Positions 1-10,280 are shown, counted from the stretch's first letter. The stretch is 64,000 nucleotides of DNA from Persephonella sp. (GCA_026987075.1 JALSNI010000058.1:20916-84915), one strand, 5' to 3'. Translations and numbers: made by a program. Notes: generated by a model from the sequence alone, not told the origin.

Positions 1-876
1 AGGAACTGCCTGTCTTACAACAAAGTTTAGCCCTCCTACAGAGTATAATGTTCTTACATTTAAGGGATATTCGTTTCCTGCTTTGATTTGTCCCCGGGAC
101 TGGTCAGCCATTCTCATCCACATAACAGGGAGGTTAGATAGCAGATAAAATTTTCCATCTTTTACATAGAAGAACACAAAATCTTTTCCTTCTAACTTTT
201 TTCTAAACTTTTCTGGATTTTCAAATATAAATACAAAACTACCAAAATCTTCTACAGACCCTTCTTTCATTGTTAGGTCTACACTGTCCATACCTGCTGA
301 AGCTCTAAGGGTGATTATAGGTTTTCCATTAGGGTCTTCTTTTATCTCTGTTCTGACACCTTTTATGTAGTTTTTGTATTTTATTATTAAAGGTTTTCCA
401 CTAATAGTTAAACGTTCTTCAAAATCGTTAAATCCTAAAGCTGAAAGAAGCAAAGGTTTTTCTAAGTAATATGATTTTTCACCATCTTGAACTTTTACCT
501 GTAAAAATGGGTCCCTTGAAAATATCTGATTTTGCTCTTGTTTTTCTCTTATATGCATCATTCCTTCGTATCCAAAGTATCTCGTTATGGCAGCCCCGAT
601 AAATATTACTATAAATGAAATGTGAAATATCAGGAGGGGTATTTTTTTAGGCTGCCACATTTTATATCTGAAAATGTTTCCTATAAGATTTATAACAAGT
701 AATGTCATTATTGCTTCTAACCATTTTGAACCGTAAACGAGAGCATAAGCTGTTTCTCTTCCAAAGTCATTTTCTATAAATGTTGCTGTTCCTACGGCAG
801 CTGCAAATATTAGCATCAGAACAACGGTAGTTTTCATTGAGAACAGTATATCTGAAACTTTCTTTACAAACTTCAT
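1..876 (-). CDS. ResB/CcsB-like cytochrome c biogenesis membrane protein (3' end outside window)
   Basis: Own translation of minus strand from ATG at 876: MKFVKKVSDILFSMKTTVVLMLIFAAAVGTATFIENDFGRETAYALVYGSKWLEAIMTLLVINLIGNIFRYKMWQPKKIPLLIFHISFI..., the typical ResB N-terminus; absent from ORF track because it runs off the edge. Confidence 0.85.
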   Translation of the reverse strand, partial: MKFVKKVSDILFSMKTTVVLMLIFAAAVGTATFIENDFGRETAYALVYGSKWLEAIMTLLVINLIGNIFRYKMWQPKKIPLLIFHISFIVIFIGAAITRYFGYEGMMHIREKQEQNQIFSRDPFLQVKVQDGEKSYYLEKPLLLSALGFNDFEERLTISGKPLIIKYKNYIKGVRTEIKEDPNGKPIITLRASAGMDSVDLTMKEGSVEDFGSFVFIFENPEKFRKKLEGKDFVFFYVKDGKFYLLSNLPVMWMRMADQSRGQIKAGNEYPLNVRTLYSVGGLNFVVRQAVP

Positions 877-1110
877 AAACAGCCTCCACTTTTAATAGTT
901 TTTAAATGGCAATATATGTTATGATTTTAAATAATAAACATAATACTACTAATATTGTAAAAATGGGAGTATTTTCAACAGTAATTATTACTGATAATTT
1001 AAAGTTTCAGGTAAATCAATCACTTGCTTTGTATTGAAAGTTTCCTTCAATTTGATTCTATTTTTTAATAACAAGAAATAAGCATATTGTAATATTTTGA
1101 CTTATGTAAT

Positions 1111-1140
1111 AAGCGTTATATAATATAAACAATAACGCTT
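1111..1140 (+). promoter_or_regulatory. ModE-like operator: perfect 9-bp inverted repeat AAGCGTTAT-N12-ATAACGCTT overlapping a TATAAT -10-like hexamer upstream of modA
   Basis: Direct reading; 10 nt upstream of modA start; CGTTATAT...ATAACG architecture resembles enterobacterial ModE sites. Confidence 0.65.
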
Positions 1141-1150
1141 GAGGTGAAAA

Positions 1151-1879
1151 ATGAGATATCTTTTTATTTTTTTGATAGTTTTCACCGTTTCTTACGGAGA
1201 AACTATTAAAATCGCAGCAGCAGCTAACGTTCAGTATCCATTGAGAGAGCTTATTACTTTATTTAGAATAAAGTATCCTGAAGTCCGTATTGTTACTGTC
1301 ATTTCATCTTCAGGAAAGTTGACAGCACAGATAGAAAGGGGAGCTCCTTATCACATATTTATGTCAGCAGACATGAAGTATCCAGAGTATTTATACAAAA
1401 AAGGGTTAACTGCTTCTAAACCTCAGGTTTATGCTAAAGGGATTTTAGTTTTGTGGAGTATGAAAGATATCCCATTAAAACAAAAAGGAATAAAAGTTTT
1501 ATTGGAAGATTTCATTAAAAAAGTATCTATCCCAAATCCTAACACTGCCCCCTATGGGAGAGAAGCTATTAAAGCTTTAAAGCATTACAACATCTATAAA
1601 AAGATAAAGAGAAAGCTTGTTTATGGAGAAAGTGTTTCCCAGTCTACCCAGTATATATACAAAAAATTAGTGGATGTAGGTTTTACCTCCAAATCTGTCG
1701 TTATTTATATGAAGAACAAAGGTGTATGGATACCGATAGATAAAAAAGCTTATAGTCCTATCAAACAAGGAATTGTTTTACTTAAGAATGCTAAAAATAA
1801 TCCTTATGCTGTAAAGTTTATAGAGTTTTTGTTTTCTAAAGAGGGGAGAAAAGTTCTAAAAAAGTATGGATATGAGTAG
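1151..1879 (+). CDS. modA: Molybdate ABC transporter substrate-binding protein
   Basis: Signal peptide, IKIAAAANVQYPLRELITLF..., IPNPNTAPYGREA; followed by modB/modC. Confidence 0.92.
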   Translation: MRYLFIFLIVFTVSYGETIKIAAAANVQYPLRELITLFRIKYPEVRIVTVISSSGKLTAQIERGAPYHIFMSADMKYPEYLYKKGLTASKPQVYAKGILVLWSMKDIPLKQKGIKVLLEDFIKKVSIPNPNTAPYGREAIKALKHYNIYKKIKRKLVYGESVSQSTQYIYKKLVDVGFTSKSVVIYMKNKGVWIPIDKKAYSPIKQGIVLLKNAKNNPYAVKFIEFLFSKEGRKVLKKYGYE

Positions 1880-2290
1880 ATGAATAAAATTGCAGGGAAA
1901 ATAAAGTATATAGAGAGTTCTGATAGTATATCACTGCTCGAGATAGATACAGAAATAGGTGGTATGTGTGCAGTTGTAGTAGAAACTTCAGAAACAGCAG
2001 GATATTTAAAAATTGGAAGGGAAGTTTATGTTCTGTTTAAAGAGATAGAAGTTTCTATAGGTAAAAATATATCTGGTATGCTTAGTATGAGGAATAAAAT
2101 ACCATGCACTGTAAAAGAGATAAAAAAAGGAAAAGTTCTTACCAGATTAATTTTAAAGTGTAGAAGCAAAACTATAAAGTCTGTAATAACAACAAAATCA
2201 GCAAATGAAATGAATGTCAATGTTGGAGATGAGGTGATAGCTTTTATTAAGACAAATGAGATAACTCTTATGGAGAAAAGTGATGGATAA
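1880..2290 (+). CDS. Molybdopterin/molybdate-binding protein with Mop/TOBE domains, no HTH
   Basis: Two TOBE-like repeats (NKIAGKIKYIE..., LSMRNKIPCTVKEIKKG...); between modA and modB. Confidence 0.8.
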   Translation: MNKIAGKIKYIESSDSISLLEIDTEIGGMCAVVVETSETAGYLKIGREVYVLFKEIEVSIGKNISGMLSMRNKIPCTVKEIKKGKVLTRLILKCRSKTIKSVITTKSANEMNVNVGDEVIAFIKTNEITLMEKSDG

Positions 2291-2963
2291 TCAGTTTATA
2301 GAAACACTGTTTCTAACGTTGAAACTTGCTGTAATAACAACGGTTATCCTTCTGATAATAGGTGTTCCCGTTGCTTACTTTTTGTCATACAGGGACTTTA
2401 AACTTAAACCTGTGATTGATACAGTCGTGAGCCTTCCACTTGTCCTGCCACCTACAGTTTTGGGGTTTTATTTTATACTCTTTTTTAGTCCTGACAGTTT
2501 TTTCGGAAAGATACTTGATGAGATGTTTGGATTGAAAGTAATTTTTACTTTTGAAGGGCTTGTTTTAGGGTCTGTGATTTATAGTTTGCCTTTTATGGTT
2601 CATCCTCTACAGTCCGGGTTTCAATCTATTAATAGGAATATAATAGAGGCTTCTTATACTTTAGGTAAAGGAAAAATAGAAACACTGTTTAAAGTGTTAA
2701 TCCCTAATATGAAACATTCTCTACTGACAGGTATTGTTCTTACCTTTGCTCACACTATTGGAGAGTTTGGAGTAGTTCTGATGATTGGAGGTTCTATTCC
2801 GGGAGAGACAAAGGTTGCTTCTATTGCTATATATGAGGAAGTAGAAGCCCTTAATTATGATAAAGCCAATATGTATGCATTGTTCCTGTTTGCTATTACC
2901 TTTATAATTCTTCTCTTTGTTTACACCCTTAACAGAAAATTTATAAGAGCGCAGAACTTATGA
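2280..2963 (+). CDS. modB: Molybdate ABC transporter permease
   Basis: LVLPPTVLGFYFI, TIGEFGVVLMIGGSIPGETKVASIAIYEEVE. Confidence 0.95.
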   Translation: MMDNQFIETLFLTLKLAVITTVILLIIGVPVAYFLSYRDFKLKPVIDTVVSLPLVLPPTVLGFYFILFFSPDSFFGKILDEMFGLKVIFTFEGLVLGSVIYSLPFMVHPLQSGFQSINRNIIEASYTLGKGKIETLFKVLIPNMKHSLLTGIVLTFAHTIGEFGVVLMIGGSIPGETKVASIAIYEEVEALNYDKANMYALFLFAITFIILLFVYTLNRKFIRAQNL

Positions 2964-3826
2964 AAATAAAGATAAAAAAAATACTCAAAGGTAAAAAGGG
3001 AAATTTTTCTTTAGACATAAACATATCAACAAAAGATAACACTGTGATTACAATATTTGGGAAATCTGGAAGTGGAAAAACTACTTTACTCAGAGCAATT
3101 GCAGGTCTGTTGCAACCTGATAAAGGTTACATAGAAGTAGATGGAAAGGTATGGTTTGACAGCAGTAAAAACATAAATCTACCTCCCCAGAAAAGGAAAG
3201 TAGGTTTTGTATTTCAAGATTATGCTCTGTTTCCAAACATGACAGTAGAAGAAAACATTGCATTTGGTATGGAAAAAAAGGATACTTCATTTTTAGAGTA
3301 TTTGCTTGAACTGGTTTCTTTGGAAGAGTTAAGGGACAGGAAACCCCACACATTATCTGGAGGTCAAAAACAGAGAGTTGCTCTTGCAAGAGCATTAGCG
3401 AGAAAACCAGACATTCTTCTTCTTGACGAGCCTCTCTCTGCTTTAGATTACGAGACTCGCAAAGGATTACAGGATGAATTGTTAAAGATTCACAGAGAGT
3501 TTGGTCTTACAACAGTTATAGTAAGTCACGATTTTTCAGAGGTTTTCCGTCTATCTGAGTTTGTTTTCGTGATAGATAAAGGTAAAGTAATTAAAAAAGG
3601 GAAACCTGAAGAAATATTTATTCAGGAGAGAATCAGTGGGAAGGTAAAGTTTTCTGGAACTGTGCTGTCTATTGAAGAAGATGAAACCGTTTTTATAGTG
3701 TCAGTTTTGATAGGAAATAACGTAGTAAAAGTTATTGCCGACCCTGAAGAAGTAGAAGGTCTAAAGAAAGGTGATAATGTTATTGTTGCAACAAAAGCCT
3801 TTAGTCCTTTTATCCTTAAGGTTTAA
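2960..3826 (+). CDS. modC: Molybdate ABC transporter ATP-binding protein
   Basis: Walker A GKSGSGKTTLL, signature LSGGQKQRVALARAL, Walker B LLLDEP, C-terminal TOBE-like region. Confidence 0.93.
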   Translation: MKIKIKKILKGKKGNFSLDINISTKDNTVITIFGKSGSGKTTLLRAIAGLLQPDKGYIEVDGKVWFDSSKNINLPPQKRKVGFVFQDYALFPNMTVEENIAFGMEKKDTSFLEYLLELVSLEELRDRKPHTLSGGQKQRVALARALARKPDILLLDEPLSALDYETRKGLQDELLKIHREFGLTTVIVSHDFSEVFRLSEFVFVIDKGKVIKKGKPEEIFIQERISGKVKFSGTVLSIEEDETVFIVSVLIGNNVVKVIADPEEVEGLKKGDNVIVATKAFSPFILKV

Positions 3827-4677
3827 AGAAATAATGCTGACAGTTTTTCAAGACTACCTGTTAAAAGTAAAATACCTACAAATATAAGTAAAAGTCCTCC
3901 AGTAATTTCAATAAGAAGGAAGTATTTCCTCATAAAGTTAAAAAATCTGAAAAACTGATTTATCGCCATTGCCGTTAATATAAACGGTATACCTAAACCC
4001 ATAGAAAACGCAAACAGTAATGTTATTCCCTGAGATACTGTTTCTTGTTGCGATGCATATAAAAGTATTGCTCCTAAAACAGGACCTATACACGGAGACC
4101 ACCCAAACGCAAAAGCAATCCCTATAATAAAGGCTCCTACTATTCCAGCTGGTTTTTTCTTTATCTCTGTAGTTTTCTGCTGATACAGAATTTTGTAAAA
4201 ACCTGAAAAATAGAACAGTAAGAGAGCTACTCCTATTACAGGAAGTAATATTAGGTCATTTAACATGTCCTTTGTTATTCCTATGCTAATGCCATATATA
4301 ACCACAGATATACCAAATATGATAAATAGCCACTGTTTAGCCTTTTGAGATTGAAACACTCCTGTAAAATGAACACCAAGGAGTATAACAAGAACAGCTG
4401 CAACCTTGGATATTATGTATTTGTATTCTTGGAGAAGCTGTCCTACAAAAGTGGATGCAGCTCCTAAAGCTGTAAATACAATAGAAAAGCCAATAACAAA
4501 AGCAACTGCTGAATATACCACTTTCCAGTCTATTTTACTCTTTTCTTCCTGGGCTGTCTGGGCAGTTACACCTGATATGTATGCTATGTAACCTGGTATT
4601 ATAGGTAAAACACAGGGTGATAAAAAGGCTATTATACCTGCTAAAAATGCTGTTCCAATAGATACAGATTCTATCAT
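3823..4677 (-). CDS. ccdA: CcdA/DsbD-type cytochrome c biogenesis transmembrane protein
   Basis: FLSPCVLPIIPGYIAYISG and FGWSPCIGPVLGAIL motifs; multiple TM. Confidence 0.92.
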   Translation of the reverse strand: MIESVSIGTAFLAGIIAFLSPCVLPIIPGYIAYISGVTAQTAQEEKSKIDWKVVYSAVAFVIGFSIVFTALGAASTFVGQLLQEYKYIISKVAAVLVILLGVHFTGVFQSQKAKQWLFIIFGISVVIYGISIGITKDMLNDLILLPVIGVALLLFYFSGFYKILYQQKTTEIKKKPAGIVGAFIIGIAFAFGWSPCIGPVLGAILLYASQQETVSQGITLLFAFSMGLGIPFILTAMAINQFFRFFNFMRKYFLLIEITGGLLLIFVGILLLTGSLEKLSALFL

Positions 4678-5150
4678 CTTTCTTCCTCTAAAAATTTATT
4701 GATGTACTTTTCAAGCTTTTTTAAACTGTGTGCACCGTAGATTATTTTACCAATAGTAAGGTCTTTCCTGAGTATGTAAGTTATAGGTGTTCCAATAATA
4801 CGGTATTTGCTTTTTACTGTGTCATCTCCTAAAAGCACAGGAATGTCAAATCCCCATTTTTCCTTTATCTTTTTAATTTTATCAGGGTTTTTTTCATCTA
4901 TGACCACTGCAAAGAATTTTACCTTTTTGTTTTTAAACTTTTTATACAGTTTGTTTATCTGAGGAAGTTCTTCTTTACAGGTGTGGCAGGTTTTTGACCA
5001 AAAAATGAGGTAAACCAAATTGCCTTTGAGTTGTTCTAACTTTACCGTGTTGCCGTTTTCATCTTTCAGCTGAAACATATATGGCTTTAAACCTTTGCTG
5101 AATGCTACAAGAGGCACTAAAAGTATTAGTATGAGAAATATCCTTTTCAT
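4674..5150 (-). CDS. TlpA/ResA-like periplasmic thioredoxin
   Basis: Signal peptide, FWSKTCHTCKEELPQ (CxxC), coupled to ccdA. Confidence 0.88.
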   Translation of the reverse strand: MKRIFLILILLVPLVAFSKGLKPYMFQLKDENGNTVKLEQLKGNLVYLIFWSKTCHTCKEELPQINKLYKKFKNKKVKFFAVVIDEKNPDKIKKIKEKWGFDIPVLLGDDTVKSKYRIIGTPITYILRKDLTIGKIIYGAHSLKKLEKYINKFLEEER

Positions 5151-5242
5151 AGCTGTCCTGCCTCTGTATAATGTTATTTTAAATTTTAGTGATTTATTAA
5201 GTTTAAGTTATGATGAATATTATATTTTAGCAGGTAGGAACT

Positions 5243-5977
5243 ATGGAAAAAATTGTCATAAAAATAAAAAGATTTAATGGAGAAAGAGAGTGGTTTCAAG
5301 AGTATACTGTAAGTGTAACAGAGAGAACCACTCTTATTGAAGCACTAATGGAACTACAGGGAAGTATAGACCCTTCACTTTCATTTAGAGTTCAGTGTAG
5401 AGCAGCAATATGTGGAACCTGTGGAGTGAAAATTAACGGAGAGTATCACGTTCTTGCCTGTAAGACAAAGATTAAGGAATTTATTAAGAATGGGATAATA
5501 ACCGTTGAACCTCTATCTAATATGAAAGTTATTAAGGATCTTGTTACAGACCACGGAGAATTCCTGTATAAAATAAAAGACGTTAAAGGCTGGTTTGAAC
5601 CTGCTGAAGAGTTTCAGCGTGTTTATCCTGAAGATTTACAGAAATTTGAAAAGGAAACAGACTGTATCCTTTGTGGAATATGTTATTCCATATGTCCAGC
5701 TTTTGAAATAGATAGAGATTTTGGAGGTCCTATAAACTTTGTTAAAGTTTTCAGATTTTGGAAAGATAAGAACGATGCCTTGAAAGATGAAAGGATAGTT
5801 ATTGCAGAAAAAAATCACATAACAAGTTGCGTTCACTGTAAATACTGCACTTTTTCCTGCCCTAAACAGATTCCTGTTGAGCAAGACATTATGCAGATAG
5901 AGTTTTATGGGAAACAAAAGGGAATAATAAAGTCTTCAGAATCTGGAGGTGGTTTCTCTACACCCTTTGGTTTTTAA
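5243..5977 (+). CDS. Succinate dehydrogenase/fumarate reductase-type iron-sulfur subunit (SdhB/FrdB family)
   Basis: 2Fe-2S CRAAICGTCG...C; CILCGICYSICP; CVHCKYCTFSCP. Confidence 0.88.
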   Translation: MEKIVIKIKRFNGEREWFQEYTVSVTERTTLIEALMELQGSIDPSLSFRVQCRAAICGTCGVKINGEYHVLACKTKIKEFIKNGIITVEPLSNMKVIKDLVTDHGEFLYKIKDVKGWFEPAEEFQRVYPEDLQKFEKETDCILCGICYSICPAFEIDRDFGGPINFVKVFRFWKDKNDALKDERIVIAEKNHITSCVHCKYCTFSCPKQIPVEQDIMQIEFYGKQKGIIKSSESGGGFSTPFGF

Positions 5978-7038
5978 GATTGTGAAACATACTTTTCTTT
6001 GAAAAGAAGTAGCATATTGTCTATCATTACAACTATAATAGGGGCTAAAAATATCCCTATAAATCCAAACAGATTAAGTCCACCAAGGATAGCAAAGACT
6101 AAAATCATTGGATGTATGTTTGTCTTGTCTCCTATAACCACAGGTTTTATGATGTTATCTATCGTGCTAATAACTAAGGTTCCGTAAACGGAAAATAAAA
6201 AGGCAGTCAGAAATCCTTTTGTAAACAATGTGTAAATAGCAACAGGAATCCAGATAAGAGAAGCTCCACCTACAGGAATAAATGCAGCTATGAAAGTTAT
6301 AAATGCCCAAAAATAACTCATCTCTAAACCTATGGCAAAATAACCAATAAAAGATAAAATTCCTTGAGCTATTGCAGTTAAAACAGAACCTAAAACAACT
6401 CCTTGAATAGCATTATAGCTTTTTGATAAAAGAAAAGTTTTGTCTTTATCAGAAAGGGGAATTATGCTATAAATTCTGTTGTAAAGATGTATTCCATCTT
6501 TAAACAAAAAGAATATAGTGATTAACATTATAATTATTCCAACAATAAGCAATGTGACGTCAAGGAATATGCCTTTCCCCTGTTGTATCACAAAGGAGAC
6601 TATCTCATTTACAATTCCTCTTATGGCATCGCTAATGTCGACATTTATGTTGAGAGATTTTAAACTGTTCTCAATGATTACATAAACTTTTGAGATGATA
6701 GGTGTCTCTTTTATCAAAATCTCAATACTTCTATATTTGGAAATATTCTCAATTATTATTGGGTAGATTGTTATAATCTGATTTACAAAAAATGCTATAA
6801 GGGTTATAGATGGAATGATTATAAACATCAAAATTAAAGCAGTCATAATTGATGAGGCTAAAATTTTGTTTTTTATCTTTTTCTCAATTTTGAGATACAC
6901 AGGGTAGAAAATTATAGTTATCAGTATAGACAGAATAATAACTTTTAGAAATGGCTCAAACAGAAGATATCCTAAAAAAAGAAAAAAAGAAAGGAAACCA
7001 AAAAAGAAGAAGTTTCCTATCTGTTCATTAGAACCCAA
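5974..7038 (-). CDS. AI-2E family transporter (PerM/YdiK-like)
   Basis: Multi-TM; FIPVGGASLIWIPVAIYTL; GGLNLFGFIGIFLAPI. Confidence 0.85.
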   Translation of the reverse strand: MGSNEQIGNFFFFGFLSFFLFLGYLLFEPFLKVIILSILITIIFYPVYLKIEKKIKNKILASSIMTALILMFIIIPSITLIAFFVNQIITIYPIIIENISKYRSIEILIKETPIISKVYVIIENSLKSLNINVDISDAIRGIVNEIVSFVIQQGKGIFLDVTLLIVGIIIMLITIFFLFKDGIHLYNRIYSIIPLSDKDKTFLLSKSYNAIQGVVLGSVLTAIAQGILSFIGYFAIGLEMSYFWAFITFIAAFIPVGGASLIWIPVAIYTLFTKGFLTAFLFSVYGTLVISTIDNIIKPVVIGDKTNIHPMILVFAILGGLNLFGFIGIFLAPIIVVMIDNMLLLFKEKYVSQS

Positions 7039-7047
7039 TCTTTAAAA

Positions 7048-7146
7048 TTATTCTTCTCCCCTTTTAAGTGCTCCTGAAAGGAAAGCTATAATTCCTGTAA
7101 CAATTGTAAAGATAGTCATCACAATAAAAGGTATCCATGGTTCCAT
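7048..7146 (-). CDS. Small single-TM protein (32 aa)
   Basis: Own translation MEPWIPFIVMTIFTIVTGIIAFLSGALKRGEE*; GGAGG 8 nt upstream; fills the gap between 7038 and 7174. Confidence 0.6.
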   Translation of the reverse strand: MEPWIPFIVMTIFTIVTGIIAFLSGALKRGEE

Positions 7147-7173
7147 CTCATGCTCCTCCGTTAGCCTTAGTTT

Positions 7174-8112
7174 TTATTTTATCTTAAGTTTAAAATACTG
7201 TATCGTATTTTCAAGCCCTTCGTCAAGAGAAACTTCTGGTTTCCACTGGAGGAGGTTTTTTGCTTTTGTTATGTCTGGACATCTTCTTTTGGGGTCGTCT
7301 TCTAAAGGGGGAAGGAATGTTATGTTAGAGCTTGAATTTGATATTTTTACAATCTTAAGTGCAATCTCAATTATTGTATGTTCATCAGGATTACCTAAAT
7401 TGAAAACTTCCCCATCTAATCCGTCTTTTACTGCAAGTGAAAATATCCCTTCAACCATATCTGTTATATAACAGAAACTTCTTGTTTGCTTTCCGTCTCC
7501 ATAAATTGTTAGATTTTCACCTCTTAAGGCTTGCGATACAAAGTTGGGTATCACCCGACCGTCATCTATTCTCATTCTCTCTCCGTATGTATTGAAAATT
7601 CGTGCAATTCTTACATCTATTCCATGTTCCCGATAATAAGCCATACTCATAGCTTCAGAAAATCTTTTTGCCTCGTCATAAACAGACCTTATGCCTGTTG
7701 GATTAACATTTCCCCAGTATGTTTCAGGTTGAGGGTGAACCTGGGGGTCTCCATAAATTTCTGAGGTGGATGCAAATATGTAGCGGGCGTTTTTCTTTTT
7801 GGCAAGACCAAGGGTGTGAAGTGTTCCTAAAGAGTCAACTTTCATCGTATGAATGGGATGTTTTAGATAATCTACAGGAGATGCAGGACAGGCAAAGTGA
7901 AGAATGATATCAATTTCGTCAGGTATGTATATGTAATTAGTCACGTCATATTTTATAAAACGAAAATTTTTGTTTCCAAATAGATGGGCTATGTTGTCTG
8001 GTGAACCAGTAAGAAAGTTATCAAGACCTATTACATAAAAACCTTCTTTTAAGAATTTATCACACAGGTGACTTCCTATGAATCCTGCTGCTCCTGTTAT
8101 AAGGACTTTCAC
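7174..8112 (-). CDS. NAD-dependent epimerase/UDP-glucuronate decarboxylase-like SDR
   Basis: [22 protein letters not shown] (YxxxK), [19 protein letters not shown]. Confidence 0.9.
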   Translation of the reverse strand: MKVLITGAAGFIGSHLCDKFLKEGFYVIGLDNFLTGSPDNIAHLFGNKNFRFIKYDVTNYIYIPDEIDIILHFACPASPVDYLKHPIHTMKVDSLGTLHTLGLAKKKNARYIFASTSEIYGDPQVHPQPETYWGNVNPTGIRSVYDEAKRFSEAMSMAYYREHGIDVRIARIFNTYGERMRIDDGRVIPNFVSQALRGENLTIYGDGKQTRSFCYITDMVEGIFSLAVKDGLDGEVFNLGNPDEHTIIEIALKIVKISNSSSNITFLPPLEDDPKRRCPDITKAKNLLQWKPEVSLDEGLENTIQYFKLKIK

Positions 8113-9320
8113 TGTTCTAAGAGTCTCCTGTAACCTTTTTTTGATATGTGTCTAAGAGGGAGTTTATAGTGAAGGAATACAAGCTCTTTAAACAGATATG
8201 CAGGAAATCCTTTGAATTTTATACCGTTTTTTATCATTCCTACTCCGTATTTTCCCCCGAGAGCTGAAACCATCCCCTTAAATACAGGGCTTTCTACTTT
8301 TGGTTTTTTTCCTTTTAATGTATCTCTTAGGTATCGTGCTGTAATTTCTCCTGTCTGTATAGCTATCTGTGCCATTGGGGGAAGTATCTCACCTGTCTCA
8401 TAATTTGTTATCTGGGCACAATCTCCAATAATGAATATGTTGTCAATTCCTTCAGGCCTGAAATACTCATTAACGATGGCTTGTTTTCTTTTGTTTGTTT
8501 TTATTCTCATCTTTTCAATGAGTGTGCTGGCTACTATACCACCAGTCCATATAAAAAAGTCTTGTTTTATGAAATCTTCGTCTTCAAAATAAACATTTTC
8601 TTTATCTACTTTTATAATTTTTTTCCCTGTTAGTATGTTCACTCCTAATGATTTCAATCTACTGTAAGCTGTCTGATAAACAAACTCATCCATTCCAGGA
8701 AGTATCCTATCTGCTGCTTCTATTAGTGTTATGTTTAATCCTTCACACAGGAAACCTATTCTTTTGAAAAATTCTTTCGCATAGTATGCCATTTCTGCTG
8801 CAATCTCAACTCCTGCAAGTCCTGCTCCTCCCACCACAATACTAAACTGGTTTTCTTTTACTATGTAGCACTTTTCTTCTTCCTGTATTTTTTGAAGTAT
8901 TTTCTTTTCAAATTTCTGTTTAAACTGAAGACTTCTATCTAAAGTTTTTACTCCTGCAGCGTGTTCTCTGAGGCCTTCTATAGGAGGGAAAAAGGTTTTA
9001 CTTCCTGCTGCTATAATTAAGTAATCATATTTTAGTTTGAATCTATTTCCATAAATCTCGTTTCTGTCAGGGTCTATGTAATTAACTTTTTCTTTGAAAA
9101 AATGTATGTTCTTTCCCAATCCTTCACACAAAGTAGACAGGTCAATGATAATGTCAGATATTATAGATTCATTAGCAATAAAACTGTAAACTTCTGGCTG
9201 TAGATACTGATATGGATTCTGGTCAATTAAATAAACTTCTGCATCAATATCAAACTTAGAGAACTGTTTAACGAAGGAGACGCCTCCATATCCTCCCCCA
9301 ATAACAACAATCTTTTTCAT
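8109..9320 (-). CDS. Type II NADH dehydrogenase / sulfide:quinone oxidoreductase-family FAD protein
   Basis: [38 protein letters not shown]. Confidence 0.85.
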   Translation of the reverse strand: MKKIVVIGGGYGGVSFVKQFSKFDIDAEVYLIDQNPYQYLQPEVYSFIANESIISDIIIDLSTLCEGLGKNIHFFKEKVNYIDPDRNEIYGNRFKLKYDYLIIAAGSKTFFPPIEGLREHAAGVKTLDRSLQFKQKFEKKILQKIQEEEKCYIVKENQFSIVVGGAGLAGVEIAAEMAYYAKEFFKRIGFLCEGLNITLIEAADRILPGMDEFVYQTAYSRLKSLGVNILTGKKIIKVDKENVYFEDEDFIKQDFFIWTGGIVASTLIEKMRIKTNKRKQAIVNEYFRPEGIDNIFIIGDCAQITNYETGEILPPMAQIAIQTGEITARYLRDTLKGKKPKVESPVFKGMVSALGGKYGVGMIKNGIKFKGFPAYLFKELVFLHYKLPLRHISKKGYRRLLEQ

Positions 9321-9321
9321 G

Positions 9322-10122
9322 TTAGTTATTCAGGAGCTTTATAGCTTCGTCAACTGTTATGTTTTCGTGAACTATTTTTGACAGGACATATGTTATTTTG
9401 GAAACATTTTCGTGCTGGAATATGTTTCTTCCTACAGATAAGCCTGCACACCCTGCAACGACTACAGCATCATAAATCATCTGTAAAAGCTCTCTGTCTG
9501 AACTGACCTTTGGACCTCCTGCTATAACCACAGGAACAGGACATCCTTCCACAACCTTTCTGAAAGTTTCAGGATTTCCTGTGTAGGGGACTTTTACAAT
9601 GTCAGCTCCAAGCTCGGCACCTATCCTTGCTATGTGAGCGATTGCGTCTGGGTCAAAGGGGTTTTTTACCTCAGGCCCTCTATAGTAGAGCATAGCTACA
9701 AGTGGCATCTGCCATTCTAAACATGCTTTTGATACAGCTCCAAAATCTTTCAGCATCTGTTTTTCATCTTCTGCTCCTATGTTTACGTGTATTGATACTC
9801 CATCTGCACCAAGTTTTATAGCTTCTTCTACAGTGCATACTAAAACTTTATCGTTTTTTCTAAGGGAAAGGTCTGTTGATGCAGACATGTGAATGATAAG
9901 CCCCACATCTTTACCTTTTCCTCTATGTCCCTGCTCCACAATACCTTTGTGGAGAATTATTGCGTTGGCTCCCCCTTCTGCTATTTTTTCAACAGTTTCT
10001 TTTATGTTAATCAAACCTTTCATTGGTCCTGAGCTTACACCGTGGTCCATAGGAACAATAACAGTTTTCCCTGTGTCTCTATTCATTATTCTTTCTAATC
10101 TAACTCTTTTACCAATTCCCAA
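9322..10122 (-). CDS. DhnA-family class I aldolase; probable 2-amino-3,7-dideoxy-D-threo-hept-6-ulosonate synthase or class I FBA
   Basis: [51 protein letters not shown]. Confidence 0.85.
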   Translation of the reverse strand: MGIGKRVRLERIMNRDTGKTVIVPMDHGVSSGPMKGLINIKETVEKIAEGGANAIILHKGIVEQGHRGKGKDVGLIIHMSASTDLSLRKNDKVLVCTVEEAIKLGADGVSIHVNIGAEDEKQMLKDFGAVSKACLEWQMPLVAMLYYRGPEVKNPFDPDAIAHIARIGAELGADIVKVPYTGNPETFRKVVEGCPVPVVIAGGPKVSSDRELLQMIYDAVVVAGCAGLSVGRNIFQHENVSKITYVLSKIVHENITVDEAIKLLNN

Positions 10123-10142
10123 TTTTTCCCTCCTTCAGATAT

Positions 10143-10280
10143 TTATATAATTTTACCTAAAATAAATCCTAAGATAAAAGCAATTATAGCAGTAAGAATA
10201 ATCTTTGTATTATCTGAATGTTTGTTTGGCTGATAACTGCTTTTCCTTTCTCTCATGTAATCTCTATCATACAGACCCAC
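10143..10280 (-). CDS. Small C-terminal TM protein (45 aa, GTG start)
   Basis: Own translation (M)[51 protein letters not shown] upstream; overlaps upstream gene by 14 nt. Confidence 0.5.
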   Translation of the reverse strand: MGLYDRDYMRERKSSYQPNKHSDNTKIILTAIIAFILGFILGKII

